54,010 nucleotides of DNA. Origin: Actinomycetota bacterium. GTDB taxonomy: Bacteria; Actinomycetota; Acidimicrobiia; Acidimicrobiales; JAJPHE01. Below the pieces are notes generated by a model. The model searched no databases. It was not told where the DNA came from and worked only from the letters and a program-made list of their open reading frames with translations. The DNA lies in assembly GCA_021325435.1 (NCBI GenBank), contig JAJPHE010000019.1, forward strand, positions 1 through 54,010, read 5' to 3'. Below, in pieces: positions 7,273 to 16,060 of this stretch. Numbering within the stretch: the first letter of the stretch is position 1; each line of letters opens with the position of its first letter. Both the position numbers and the translations under genes were made by a program.

Positions 7273-9063
7273 ATGCAGGACATGAGAGGCCAGGGACCGC
7301 TCAGTCAGGCCGAGTTCGAGGCGATGCTGCGCCGCTGGCTGCTCAAAGTCGGCGCCCGGTACGTACCGGTGGCCATCATCGGGCTGGCCGTGGCCCTCAT
7401 CATCGCCTTCGTGCCGACCACCCAGCCCCAGAACGGCAACGGGGGCGGCCTCGCCGCCGGCGGTGGAGGCGGGTCGGGGGGGCGGTCCGGGGCGACCGGG
7501 CCGACGGCGGCGGGCCCGGGCGGAAGCGTCGCGGGGGGGCCCGGCGTCACCGGGGGCGGGGGCATCCCCGCCGCCCCTCCTCCCCCTCCGGGAATCGGAA
7601 GCTCGGCGGGCATCACCAACGGCAACTACGCGGCCGGGTCGACCACGGGAGTGGCCAAGACCGGGGTGCGCTGCGCCGCCGGGGCCCGCCAGTTCGGCTG
7701 GTCGCAGTACGGGCCCAACTGCGTCGCCGCCTTCTCCGGCAACAACGGTGGGAGCACGGCCCCGGGCGTCACCGGCTCGACCATCACCCTCAGCTACCGG
7801 CTGGCCAACTCCCAGCAGCAGTCGGCGATCAACGCCTTGGCCGGCAAGGCCAACATCAACCAGGACGACTACGTCGCCGACCTGCAGTCCTACATCAACT
7901 ACTTCAACAGCCAGTTCGAGCTGTACGGGCGCCACGTGGTGCTTAAGACCTACCAGGGCCAGGGCGACTACCTGGAGGAGGACCAGGGGCAGGGCCTGGG
8001 CGCCACCCAGGCCGACGCCGTCACCGTGCACGACATGCCCGCCTTCGGCGATGTCACCTTCACCCTGGAGGCGTCCCAGCCCTACGAGGAGGATCTGGCC
8101 GCCGAGCACGTCATCGGCTTCTCGTCCGTCGCCCTGTCACAGAACTGGTTCCAGCAGCACGCGCCGTACGAGTACTCGGTACAGGGCCCGAGCGGCACGG
8201 TGGGCGTCCAGGAGGCCGCCGCCGTCGTCTGCCGGCGGATGGCCGGGCTGCCCGCCATCTACGCGGGAGACCCGCTCTATCAGCACAGCACCCGCAAGTT
8301 CGGGATCATCTACCCCCAGACCCCCGAGTACCAGGCCGAGGTCAACCTCTACCAGCAGCTGATCGGCCAGTGCGGGGTCAAGGCCAACCCGGTGATCGGC
8401 TACACGATCAACGTGAGCGAGTACGAGCAGGAAGCGGTGTCGGCCATGGCCCAGATGAAGGCGGCCGGGGTGACGACCATCCTGTGCGCCTGCGACCCGA
8501 TCGTGCCGATCTTCCTCACCAACGCCGCCGACCAGCAGAACTACGTCCCGGAGTGGGACAGCAGCTTCTTCGGCGACCCCGTCGGGCGCGACTACGACTC
8601 CAAGGAGTGGGCCCACGACATATCCGGTGGCTTCCAGTGGCCGGCGCTCAACACGACCGAGGCCTACAAGACCTACGAGCTCGGTAACCCGGGCCATCAG
8701 CCGGCGGAGTGGCCACCGAGCTCCCCGCCGTACTTCTACGTTCCCTACTACACGCTGTTGCACGTGTTCGACGGGCTGCAGGCGGCCGGCCCTGACCTGA
8801 CCCCGCTCACGTTCGAACGGGGGATGTTCTCGCTGCCGGCCTCCAACCCCGGTGACTTCATCGGAGGCAAATGGCGGTTCGGCAACCAGGTCTACGACCC
8901 GCTCATCTCCTACTCGATGGCCTGGTGGAGCCCGACGGCCACCAGCGCCTTCGACAACACGGCCGGCGCCTACCAGTGGTGCAACGGAGGGGCGACCTAC
9001 ACCTACGACAACCCCGCCGCCCTGGGCGGACCGAAACAGCAGCTCGCCTGCTTCGGCCATTAG
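7273..9063 (+). CDS. Membrane-anchored ABC transporter substrate-binding protein (LivK-like)
   Basis: A 596-residue protein. After about 30 cytoplasmic residues there is one hydrophobic helix (YVPVAIIGLAVALIIAFVP), then a linker of roughly 70 residues made mostly of Gly, Ala and Pro. A periplasmic-binding domain of the Peripla_BP_6/LivK type follows, with TGSTITLSYRLAN at its start and long alternating sheet/helix segments to the C-terminus. No signal-peptidase or lipobox site is evident, so the protein is probably tethered by an uncleaved helix rather than by lipid. The ATG at 7273 follows GAAGGG and lies 25 bases after the transporter stop, which marks the two as one operon. The ligand is unknown. 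Confidence 0.83.
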   Translation: MQDMRGQGPLSQAEFEAMLRRWLLKVGARYVPVAIIGLAVALIIAFVPTTQPQNGNGGGLAAGGGGGSGGRSGATGPTAAGPGGSVAGGPGVTGGGGIPAAPPPPPGIGSSAGITNGNYAAGSTTGVAKTGVRCAAGARQFGWSQYGPNCVAAFSGNNGGSTAPGVTGSTITLSYRLANSQQQSAINALAGKANINQDDYVADLQSYINYFNSQFELYGRHVVLKTYQGQGDYLEEDQGQGLGATQADAVTVHDMPAFGDVTFTLEASQPYEEDLAAEHVIGFSSVALSQNWFQQHAPYEYSVQGPSGTVGVQEAAAVVCRRMAGLPAIYAGDPLYQHSTRKFGIIYPQTPEYQAEVNLYQQLIGQCGVKANPVIGYTINVSEYEQEAVSAMAQMKAAGVTTILCACDPIVPIFLTNAADQQNYVPEWDSSFFGDPVGRDYDSKEWAHDISGGFQWPALNTTEAYKTYELGNPGHQPAEWPPSSPPYFYVPYYTLLHVFDGLQAAGPDLTPLTFERGMFSLPASNPGDFIGGKWRFGNQVYDPLISYSMAWWSPTATSAFDNTAGAYQWCNGGATYTYDNPAALGGPKQQLACFGH

Positions 9064-9106
9064 CGACGGCCGGGTCCGCTCCAGCGGGCTCGGCGCCAGG
9101 GGCGGG

Positions 9107-10144
9107 CTAGGGGACGACGAGGATCTTGCCGTGCCCCTCCGGGTCCTCCAGCTGGCGGAACGCGCCCGGCACCCCGTCCAAGCCGACCTCGTCGGTGATG
9201 AGCGGGGCCACGTCCAGCTCCCCCTCGGCGATCGACCGCAGGGTGCCGGCGAACTCGTCGGGCTCGTAGCCCAGCACGAACTGGACGTTGAGCTCCTTGG
9301 CGATGCCGAAGAAGGGGGTGATGCGGTCGGGCTCCATGCACACGCCCACCACCACCACCCGGCTGCGGGTCGGCGCCCGCCGCAGCACGTCGTCGATGAT
9401 CCCCGGCACCCCGACGGCGTCGAAGACCACCAGCGGCCGCGAGCCCCCCACCCGGGCCCAGGCGTCGAACGCCGGTTCCGACCGGGGGTCGACGACCTCG
9501 TGGGCGCCCATGGTCAGGGCCAGGCCCCGTCGGGTGGCGGAGAAGTCGGTCGCCACGATGGGCTCGACGCCGGCGAGACGCAGGGCGGCGATCACCGCCA
9601 AGCCGACGGGCCCGCTGCCGAGGACGAGAGCGCCGTCGGCGGGGCCGGCGCCCGATCGGTTGACGGCGTGGACGCCCACCGCCATGGGCTCGGTCAGGGC
9701 GGCGTGGCGAGGATCCAACCCGTTCGGCACCACCTGGAGCAGCGGAGCGGAGAGCAGCATCCGTTCGGCGTAGCCGGCGGGCAGGTCGTTGCTGTACACC
9801 AGGTCCTGCAGCCCGGCGGCGCTGAGCATCACCGGGATGGACGTGACGATCGAACCGGGCTCGGGGCCGACAGTGTCCGGGCCGCTCTCCAGGACCTCAC
9901 CGGAGAACTCGTGGCCCATGAACACGTCACGGGTCAGGTCGGGCGGCTGGCGCCCGAAGTCGGGCGTGCCTTCCATCTGCCCGCCCAGGGCCAGCATGGT
10001 CGCCCCGTGCCGGACGAAATGAAGGTCGGAGCCGCAGATGCCGCACGCCTTCACCGCCACCAGCACCTGCCCGAATCCGGGCCGGGGATCGGGGACGTCG
10101 TCGCGCACCACGATCTCCCCCGCCCGCAGCACCGCTGCCCTCAT
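9107..10144 (-). CDS. Zinc-dependent medium-chain alcohol dehydrogenase
   Basis: A 345-residue MDR-family dehydrogenase. Catalytic zinc ligands are C37 (in GICGSDLH) and the H78-E79 pair (GHEFSGEV), plus the acidic LTEPMAVG motif. The Rossmann motif is VLGSGPVGLAV. The four-cysteine structural zinc loop is absent, and the C37 to H78 spacing is longer than usual because of an insert around GGQMEGTPDFG. It oxidises alcohols with NAD(P). It is the third gene of an operon with an epoxide-hydrolase-like enzyme and an FAD oxidoreductase, nine bases after the hydrolase stop, with AAGGAG before the ATG. Confidence 0.85.
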   Translation of the reverse strand: MRAAVLRAGEIVVRDDVPDPRPGFGQVLVAVKACGICGSDLHFVRHGATMLALGGQMEGTPDFGRQPPDLTRDVFMGHEFSGEVLESGPDTVGPEPGSIVTSIPVMLSAAGLQDLVYSNDLPAGYAERMLLSAPLLQVVPNGLDPRHAALTEPMAVGVHAVNRSGAGPADGALVLGSGPVGLAVIAALRLAGVEPIVATDFSATRRGLALTMGAHEVVDPRSEPAFDAWARVGGSRPLVVFDAVGVPGIIDDVLRRAPTRSRVVVVGVCMEPDRITPFFGIAKELNVQFVLGYEPDEFAGTLRSIAEGELDVAPLITDEVGLDGVPGAFRQLEDPEGHGKILVVP

Positions 10145-10153
10145 CGAAGCTCC

Positions 10154-11140
10154 TTAGGTCGGCGCGGCCGTGGTTGGTTGGCCGGTGACTCCGGCCAGAA
10201 AGTCGAGGAGGGCGGCGTTCACCTCGCTGGGGCGCTCCTGCTGCACCCAGTGCCCGGCCCCGTCGATGATCACCGTGCCCCGGTGGTCCTCCAGCCAGCC
10301 GTCCATCACCGACAGCGGGGTGAACCCGATCACCGGGTCCCCCGCCCCGGCGATGAACAGCGACGGCACCTGCACCCGGGCCCCTTCGAGCTGGGGGGTG
10401 AGCTCCCAGTTGCGGTCGAGGTTGCGATACCAGTTCAGCCCTCCGGTGAACCCGGTGCGCGTGAACTCCGATACGTAGTGGTCGAGCTCCTCGGCGGAGA
10501 GCCAGTCCGGCAGCCCGGCCGGCTCGGGTATGCGATCGATGAACCCGCGGCCGTCGAGGGCGAACATGTCGGGCGTCGCCGCTCCTGATCCTCGGGCCGG
10601 GCCGGCCAGCAGGCGGCGCATGGTCCGGGCCGGATCCCCCCCGAGCTCGGCGTCGGCCACCCCGGGCCGTTGGAAGTAGACGATGTAGAAGAAGGAGTCG
10701 GCGAAGGCCTGGCGCATGACCTGGACCGGCGGCATCGGCCCCCGGGGCAGGAACGGCACGCTGAGGCCGGCCACGCCCGCCACTCGCTCGGGGGCCAGCT
10801 GGGCGAGGCTCCACACGACCATGGCGCCCCAGTCGTGGCCCACGAACACGGCCCGCTCCTCCCCCAGGGCGTCGAGCACGCCGATCAGGTCGCCGGTGAG
10901 GTGGAGGATGTCGTAGTCCTCGACCGCCTCGGGGATGGAGGAGCGGCCGTAACCCCGCTGGTCGGGGGCGATGACCCGGTAGCCGGCGGAAGCGAGAGCG
11001 GGGATCTGATGGCGCCACGAGTAGGCGAGCTCCGGGAACCCGTGGGCCAGCACCACCGGGAAGCCCTCGCCCTGCTCGACGACGTGCAGATCGACGCCGT
11101 TGGTGGCGACGCGACGGGTGCGGGGCTCGGCTGCGGTCAT
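10154..11140 (-). CDS. Epoxide-hydrolase-like alpha/beta hydrolase
   Basis: A 328-residue alpha/beta hydrolase with the epoxide-hydrolase layout. HGFPE forms the oxyanion region, GHDWGA holds the nucleophilic Asp, a GDPV loop likely holds the acid, and GAGHWVQQE holds the catalytic His. Asp rather than Ser at the nucleophile position favours epoxide hydrolase or haloalkane dehalogenase chemistry, and HGFPE favours the former. The start overlaps the stop of the FAD oxidoreductase as ATGA (11137-11140), so the two are co-translated. With the dehydrogenase downstream the set reads as oxidation, ring or epoxide opening, then alcohol oxidation of a hydrocarbon-like substrate; the substrate is not visible. 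Confidence 0.85.
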   Translation of the reverse strand: MTAAEPRTRRVATNGVDLHVVEQGEGFPVVLAHGFPELAYSWRHQIPALASAGYRVIAPDQRGYGRSSIPEAVEDYDILHLTGDLIGVLDALGEERAVFVGHDWGAMVVWSLAQLAPERVAGVAGLSVPFLPRGPMPPVQVMRQAFADSFFYIVYFQRPGVADAELGGDPARTMRRLLAGPARGSGAATPDMFALDGRGFIDRIPEPAGLPDWLSAEELDHYVSEFTRTGFTGGLNWYRNLDRNWELTPQLEGARVQVPSLFIAGAGDPVIGFTPLSVMDGWLEDHRGTVIIDGAGHWVQQERPSEVNAALLDFLAGVTGQPTTAAPT

Positions 11141-12564
11141 GCCCGGGCCACCCCGGCTCCCGCCAGGGCCTCGAGGAGCTCGTCACGGGTCGGCCCCTCC
11201 CTCGGAGGCGAGGGGTAGGCGTCGGGGTCGGCCATGACGGCCGCCGCCCGGGCCATGTACTCGGGGTCGCCCATCAGATCGGCGGGGGTGGCGAGCAGGT
11301 TCCAGAAGCGGGCCATGGCCCGCCCCAGGACGGGATCGGTGGCCGCCGCCGCCAGCAGGGCCATCACCGCCCGCCGGGCCGGGTCGTCGGACGATTCCCC
11401 GGAGCCGCCGGGGATGCCGGCCGGGTCGGCGCCGAGCCGGTCCATCTGCACCGACACCTCGAACCACGGCTCGACCTGGCCGGCGCAGGCCGCCTCGTAG
11501 GCGGTCGCCCGGGCCACCCCGTCGCCGGGATGGGCGGCGGCGGCGTCGGCCAGCAGCGCCGCCTGCACCACCGCCAGCGAGCAACCCCGGCCGTACAGCG
11601 GGTTGGTGCAGGTGTGGGCGTCGCCCACGGCGTGGAAGCCGGAGACCGTCGGCACCCCGGCGTCGTCCACGAAGCGCCGGATGCGGTTGAGCAGCCCGCC
11701 CATCGGCCGCACCCCACCGATCGGCTCGAGGGGGCCGTCCACGAAGAAACGGTCCGGACCCGGCAACAGCCGGCACGCCTCCTCGAACCCGTCGGCATCC
11801 GACAGGGCCGCCCGGAGGGCGCCGTCGTCGGGGCGGATGGCGAGCGTCACCGACAGGGTGCCCCCGTCGCCGGGGACACCGAGGTACTTGACGAACCCCA
11901 GATCGCCGCCGAGCTTCGGGTCCGACCCGAGGTCGAAGTGGGCGGGCAGGCGGTACCAACGGGTCAGGTACATGAGGCCGCTGTGGTGGACCGTCTCGGG
12001 AACGGTCACCCCGAGCTCCGCCAGCCAGGCCGGCACCGCCGCCCGCCGGCCCGTCGCCGCCACCACCAGCTCGGCTTCAAGGGTGGAGCCGTCGTCGAGG
12101 CTCACGCCGGTGACGCGGGGTGGGAGCGCTCCGCCCTCCCCGGTCACTCCCGTGACCGACACCCCGGTGACGACGTCGACGGCCGCCTCGGCGGTCACCG
12201 CCCGGCGGAGGACCCATTCGAAGGTGGTGCGGCGCACGATGATGACGGCGAGGTCGCCGTCGCCGGGCTGCGGGGGGCCGAGGTTGGCGGTCAACGGCAT
12301 GGTGGTACACCCGGCGGCCAGCAGCTCATCGAGGACGTCGGGGAACCGGTCGCGCAGCTCTACCCGCATGCGGGCGAGAAAGCCGTGGGTCTGGTGCACC
12401 TGCGGCGCCCCCCGCCGAACGGCCAGGAAGGCCGCCTCGGCGTCGGTGGGAGCCGGCAGCTCGTCTCGCTCCACCAGGGTGACCGGATGCCCGGCCCGTC
12501 CCAGGGCCAGGGCGGAGGCCAAGCCGGCCACCCCCCCGCCCACGACGACGACCTTTTCGGTCAC
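11137..12564 (-). CDS. FAD-dependent oxidoreductase / monooxygenase-like
   Basis: A flavoprotein of about 475 residues. The N-terminal dinucleotide motif VVVVGGGVAGLASALALGRAG is followed by an ERDELP segment, and a second FAD motif (FHAVGDAHTCTNPLYGRGCSLA, containing the GD signature) lies in the second half. The architecture resembles the geranylgeranyl-reductase/halogenase/hydroxylase class, so the exact reaction is open. I chose GTG at 12564 because GGGAGGAG sits five bases upstream; an in-frame TTG at 12585 lies inside the operator. It is the first gene of the three-gene catabolic operon. Confidence 0.8.
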   Translation of the reverse strand: MTEKVVVVGGGVAGLASALALGRAGHPVTLVERDELPAPTDAEAAFLAVRRGAPQVHQTHGFLARMRVELRDRFPDVLDELLAAGCTTMPLTANLGPPQPGDGDLAVIIVRRTTFEWVLRRAVTAEAAVDVVTGVSVTGVTGEGGALPPRVTGVSLDDGSTLEAELVVAATGRRAAVPAWLAELGVTVPETVHHSGLMYLTRWYRLPAHFDLGSDPKLGGDLGFVKYLGVPGDGGTLSVTLAIRPDDGALRAALSDADGFEEACRLLPGPDRFFVDGPLEPIGGVRPMGGLLNRIRRFVDDAGVPTVSGFHAVGDAHTCTNPLYGRGCSLAVVQAALLADAAAAHPGDGVARATAYEAACAGQVEPWFEVSVQMDRLGADPAGIPGGSGESSDDPARRAVMALLAAAATDPVLGRAMARFWNLLATPADLMGDPEYMARAAAVMADPDAYPSPPREGPTRDELLEALAGAGVARA

Positions 12565-12578
12565 GAGCTCCTCCCGCC

Positions 12579-12598
12579 CTGGCAACGACTGTTGCCAG
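12579..12598. promoter_or_regulatory. Operator O1: perfect palindrome CTGGCAAC-N4-GTTGCCAG
   Basis: Perfect 8-bp arms (12579-12586 and 12591-12598) around GACT, in the divergent space between the FAD oxidoreductase start (12564) and the TetR start. Length and position fit a TetR-family operator. Confidence 0.75.
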
Positions 12599-12609
12599 AC
12601 CCTAGGCTA

Positions 12610-12627
12610 TGGTAACGGGCGTTGCCA
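12610..12627. promoter_or_regulatory. Operator O2: TGGTAAC-N4-GTTGCCA
   Basis: A second copy of the O1 palindrome with one mismatch in 7-bp arms (12610-12616 and 12621-12627). Its centre is exactly 30 bp from that of O1, so both lie on the same face of the helix. It contains the TTG start codon of the TetR gene. Confidence 0.72.
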
Positions 12628-13299
12628 AGTTCCGCTCAGTCCGCCGACACGACTACCCGCGCCCCCACCCGCTGGGCCGGCCTGGCCCCAGACGCCCGCC
12701 GGGCGGAGCGGCGCATCCTCCTCCTCGACGCCGCCTATGACCTGTTGGGAACCGAGGGGTGGGGGGGAACGACCGTGCGGGCGGTCTGCCAGGCCTCGCG
12801 CCTCAACCCCCGATACTTCTACGAAAGCTTCGCCGACCTCGAGGAGCTGGCGCTGGCCGTGTTCGATCGACTGGTCGACCAGCTGCGCGACGAGGTGCGC
12901 TCGGCCATCGACCGGGCCGGCGAGGACCCCCGGGCCCAGGTCCGGGCGGCCGTGGAGACCACGGTGGGCTTCGTGGACGAGGACCGCCGACGGGGGCGGA
13001 TCCTCTACGCCGAGGCGCTGGGCAGCGAGGCCCTGAACCGCCGGCGCAAGGAAGCGGGCCGGGCCATCGTGGCGTTGGTCGAGCACGAGGCGGCCGCCCG
13101 GCACTCCGGAGGGCGGGGAGACGATGTCGTAGGCCGGGTGGCCGCCGCCGTGCTGGTGGGCGGCCTCAGCGAGCTGTTGGTCGGCTGGCTGGACGGCACC
13201 ATCCGGGTGTCGCGCCAGCGGTTGGTCGACGACGCCACCGAGCTCTTTCTCGCCCTGGGGGAGGCGGCAGCACGGATCGCCACCCGGCGCGCCCGCTGA
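12622..13299 (+). CDS. TetR-family transcriptional regulator
   Basis: A 225-residue protein with a TetR helix-turn-helix (RILLLDAAYDLLGTEGW, VRAVCQASRLNPRYFYESFADLEEL) and a helical C-terminal domain. The ARRAERRILLLDAAYD opening is normal for the family. TTG at 12622 is the only ATG, GTG or TTG codon in frame after the TAA at 12613. It lacks a ribosome site and lies inside operator O2, so initiation may be leaderless or nearly so. It is divergent from the FAD oxidoreductase operon and very probably represses both directions through O1 and O2. Confidence 0.83.
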   Translation: MPSSAQSADTTTRAPTRWAGLAPDARRAERRILLLDAAYDLLGTEGWGGTTVRAVCQASRLNPRYFYESFADLEELALAVFDRLVDQLRDEVRSAIDRAGEDPRAQVRAAVETTVGFVDEDRRRGRILYAEALGSEALNRRRKEAGRAIVALVEHEAAARHSGGRGDDVVGRVAAAVLVGGLSELLVGWLDGTIRVSRQRLVDDATELFLALGEAAARIATRRAR

Positions 13300-13300
13300 G

Positions 13301-14605
13301 TCAGCGCGGCGCCAGCCGTAGCGACCACTCGTGCGGCGCCACGGTGTCACCCTCAGCTCCGGCCAGCACCTCCCCCGCCGGAGCCGCCGTGGTCCGGTCG
13401 CTGAGGTTGAGGGCCAGGCGGGCGACGCCGTCCTCCCCCTCCACGGCGATGACTGCCTCCTCGTTGGCCAGACCCTCCATGCTGACCTGGGCCGTCGAGA
13501 GCCACGCCAGTCGGTTGCGCACGCCGATCAGGCGTTGGTGCAGCTCCCACGCTGACCGGCCGGCCCCCTCGGCAGGCACGGGCGGGGCCGGCCGACGCAC
13601 GTCGTCGTCGCCCCATTCCTCGTGGCGCTTGATCCCTTGGGCTGCCGTCTCGTCTCCGGCGTAGACCGCGGGCGTCCCCGGCACCACGAAGAGCACGGCG
13701 ACGGCATGGCCGACATGGCGGGGGTCGCTGAGCTGGCTGGCGATGCGGGTGGTGTCATGGTTGCCCACGAAGTTCCACAGCCGGGTGGAGCGGCAATGCT
13801 CCCCGTGGCGCTTGAGGGCCCATGCCAGCTCGAACAGGTTCCGGTCGTTGATCGAGCTCCAGATCGCCTTCCACAACTCGTACTGGGTGACGGCGTCGAG
13901 ATGGGCATCGCGGGCGAAGCCGGCGTAGTCGCCGTGGATCACCTCGCCGACGAAGAAGGTGTCGGGCCGGTGCGCTCGGCCCGCGTCGCACAGCCCGGCC
14001 AGGAACGGTCGGGGGATGGCGTATGCGGCGTCGATCCGCCAGCCGCCGACACCGCGGTCCTGCCAGTGCCGAACGACCTCGGCGGCCCACTGGGCCACCG
14101 CGGGGTTGGCGTGGTTGAGCTTGACCAGTTGACGATGGCCCTCGAAGTCGGCGTAGCCGAAGCCGTCGGGACTGTCGGCGGTCGGGTCGATGTGGAACCA
14201 GTCAGCGCCCGCCGAGCCCGGGCCTTCCTGCAGCACCTGCTGGAAGGCGGGATGACTACGACCCACGTGATGGAAGACGCCGTCGAGGGCGAGGCGGATG
14301 CCCCGCTGCCGGCACCCCTCGGCCAGCGCCACCAGATCGCCTTCGTCGCCCAGACGCGGGTCGATGCGGAACGGATCGACAGTGTCGTAGCCGTGGCTCT
14401 CGGACTCGAACACCGGGCCGAGCAGCATTCCCCCGGCGCCGAGCTCGGCGACCCGGTCGAGCTGGTCGATCAGGCCACGGAGGCGATGATCGACCGGCGA
14501 GCCAGCATCGCCCGGGGCCGGGTTCAGTCGGGGGGCCTCGAGTGCCCCCAGCGGAAAGACGTGGTACCAGACCCGGTCGAGGGCCGAGCCCTCCGCCGAC
14601 GACAA
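13301..14605 (-). CDS. GH13 alpha-amylase-family glycosidase
   Basis: About 434 residues with the GH13 conserved regions in order. These are LALDGVFHHVG (region I), GGWRIDAAY with the nucleophilic Asp (II), FFVGEVIHG with the acid/base Glu (III), and FVGNHDTTR (IV). The C-terminal 70 residues form a small beta domain. The family hydrolyses or transfers alpha-glucosides; the short length suggests a compact intracellular enzyme, and no signal peptide is seen. The TTG at 14605 starts three residues before SAEGSALDRVWYH and lies four bases after the helicase stop, with no clear ribosome site, so the start is uncertain. It converges on the TetR gene with one base between the stop codons. Confidence 0.82.
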   Translation of the reverse strand: MSSAEGSALDRVWYHVFPLGALEAPRLNPAPGDAGSPVDHRLRGLIDQLDRVAELGAGGMLLGPVFESESHGYDTVDPFRIDPRLGDEGDLVALAEGCRQRGIRLALDGVFHHVGRSHPAFQQVLQEGPGSAGADWFHIDPTADSPDGFGYADFEGHRQLVKLNHANPAVAQWAAEVVRHWQDRGVGGWRIDAAYAIPRPFLAGLCDAGRAHRPDTFFVGEVIHGDYAGFARDAHLDAVTQYELWKAIWSSINDRNLFELAWALKRHGEHCRSTRLWNFVGNHDTTRIASQLSDPRHVGHAVAVLFVVPGTPAVYAGDETAAQGIKRHEEWGDDDVRRPAPPVPAEGAGRSAWELHQRLIGVRNRLAWLSTAQVSMEGLANEEAVIAVEGEDGVARLALNLSDRTTAAPAGEVLAGAEGDTVAPHEWSLRLAPR

Positions 14606-14609
14606 CCGG

Positions 14610-15893
14610 TCAGGATGCGAGGGACGGTGCGTCGGTCGGCAGCGAGAAGGCGGCCAGGTCGGCCAGGCGGGCGTCGTTCGAGAAGATCTCGACCGTGGGC
14701 GCCTCGATGCCCAAGCGGGCCTTGATGCGGTCCACGTCGGTGGCCTGGTCCCACAGCACAAAGGTGGCCACCACCCCGGCCCGCCCGGCCCGGGCGGTCC
14801 GCCCCGACCGGTGCAGGTAGGACTTGTGATCCGCCGGAGGGTCGAAGTGGACCACCACGTCCACCTCGTCCACATGGATGCCGCGGGCGGCGACGTCGGT
14901 GGCGACCAGAGCCTCGATGCGGCCGGCCTTGAAATCGCGCAGCGCCCGTTCCCGCGCCCCTTGACGGAGGTCGCCGTGGATGGCCTGGACGCGGACACCT
15001 TCGCGCCGCAGATCGAGGGCGAGGCGATCAGCGCCTCGCTTGGTGCGAGCGAACAACAGGGTGCGGGAGACACCTCGGGTGATGGCGGCGGCAACCCGCA
15101 CCCGGTCCATGCGGTGCACGGCCAGGAAGCGGTGGACCATGTCCTCGACCGTCACCGTGTCGGACTCCACCTCGTGATGGACCGGGTTGCGGAGGTAACG
15201 GCTGACGAGCACGTCGACCTCGCTGTCCAAGGTGGCCGAGAAGAGCAGGATCTGACGGTCGCGGCTGGGCAGGCGCCGCATGATCCAGTCGACCTGGGGC
15301 GAGAAGCCCATGTCGGCCATGCGGTCGGCCTCGTCGATGACGAGTATCTCCACGTCGCTCAGGTCGATGGCGGACCGATCGATGAGGTCGATGAGGCGGC
15401 CCGGCGTGGCGACGACCAAATCGATGGGTCGGCGCAGCCTGGCCACGTCGCGCTCCACCGGCGTGCCGCCGTAGAAGGCGGCCACCGACAGGCCGACAGC
15501 CTCCGCCGGGGCGGCCAGCTCGTCGACCACCTGGCGAGCCAACTCGCGGGTGGGCACCAGGACGAGGCCGGCGGGACGGGCCGGCCGGCTGGCAGGACGC
15601 AGCCGGTGCAGGAGGGGAAGCCCGAAGGCGAAGGTCTTGCCTGAGCCCGTCTTGGCCTTGCCGCAGACATCCCGTCCGGCCAGAGCGTCGGGGATCGTCA
15701 GCTCCTGGATAGGGAACGGCTCGGTGATGCCCCTCCGGGCCAGGGCTCCGGAGATCTCGGCGCGTACGCCGAGATGTTCGAAAGATCGCAACTGCCTGTG
15801 CTCCAGTCGAGTTCGCGGGCCCGCCTCGGGCGACTCCACGTGGAACACGTCGAAACGAGAGGAAGACCACCGGCCGAGGACGCTCGGCCTCAC
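14610..15893 (-). CDS. DEAD-box ATP-dependent RNA helicase
   Basis: All DEAD-box motifs are present: Q motif GITEPFPIQ, AKTGSGKT (I), PTRELA (Ia), TPGR (Ib), VIDEADR (II), SAT (III), ATDVAARGI (V) and HRSGRTARAG (VI). It unwinds RNA with ATP, probably in ribosome assembly, mRNA decay or cold response. GTG at 15893 is chosen because a TACACT -10 box lies five bases upstream, giving a leaderless message. This leaves an N-terminal extension of about 43 residues before the FEHLGV start typical of the family; a later GTG near 15846 is possible. The glycosidase follows at once. Confidence 0.88.
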   Translation of the reverse strand: MRPSVLGRWSSSRFDVFHVESPEAGPRTRLEHRQLRSFEHLGVRAEISGALARRGITEPFPIQELTIPDALAGRDVCGKAKTGSGKTFAFGLPLLHRLRPASRPARPAGLVLVPTRELARQVVDELAAPAEAVGLSVAAFYGGTPVERDVARLRRPIDLVVATPGRLIDLIDRSAIDLSDVEILVIDEADRMADMGFSPQVDWIMRRLPSRDRQILLFSATLDSEVDVLVSRYLRNPVHHEVESDTVTVEDMVHRFLAVHRMDRVRVAAAITRGVSRTLLFARTKRGADRLALDLRREGVRVQAIHGDLRQGARERALRDFKAGRIEALVATDVAARGIHVDEVDVVVHFDPPADHKSYLHRSGRTARAGRAGVVATFVLWDQATDVDRIKARLGIEAPTVEIFSNDARLADLAAFSLPTDAPSLAS

Positions 15894-15898
15894 CGGAC

Positions 15899-15904
15899 AG
15901 TGTA
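15899..15904 (-). promoter_or_regulatory. -10 box TACACT, leaderless helicase message
   Basis: Five bases separate TACACT from the GTG at 15893, so transcription should start on or next to the start codon. Confidence 0.5.
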
Positions 15905-15980
15905 GCCCAATCACCTCATGGACCCGCTCACCGGGCCGGCGGCAGGTCGTCACCGGGAGTCGTCGGAGGGGGAATATTGG

Positions 15981-15992
15981 TTGCAACTGCAA
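15981..15992. promoter_or_regulatory. Small dyad TTGCA-AC-TGCAA in divergent promoter region
   Basis: A perfect 5-2-5 inverted repeat in an AT-richer patch between the helicase and lipase-like hydrolase genes. It is a possible operator; too short to be sure. Confidence 0.25.
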
Positions 15993-16060
15993 TCGTTATT
16001 GGCCATGGTGGGCGCCAAACGCATCAGCCCCGCCCGTCGCCTGCCGAACGGAAACTGACC

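Noticed and set aside
13291-13303. Palindrome CGCTGA-G-TCAGCG at convergent stop codons as a terminator
   Set aside because: A one-base loop cannot form a useful hairpin; the symmetry comes from two facing TGA stop codons.
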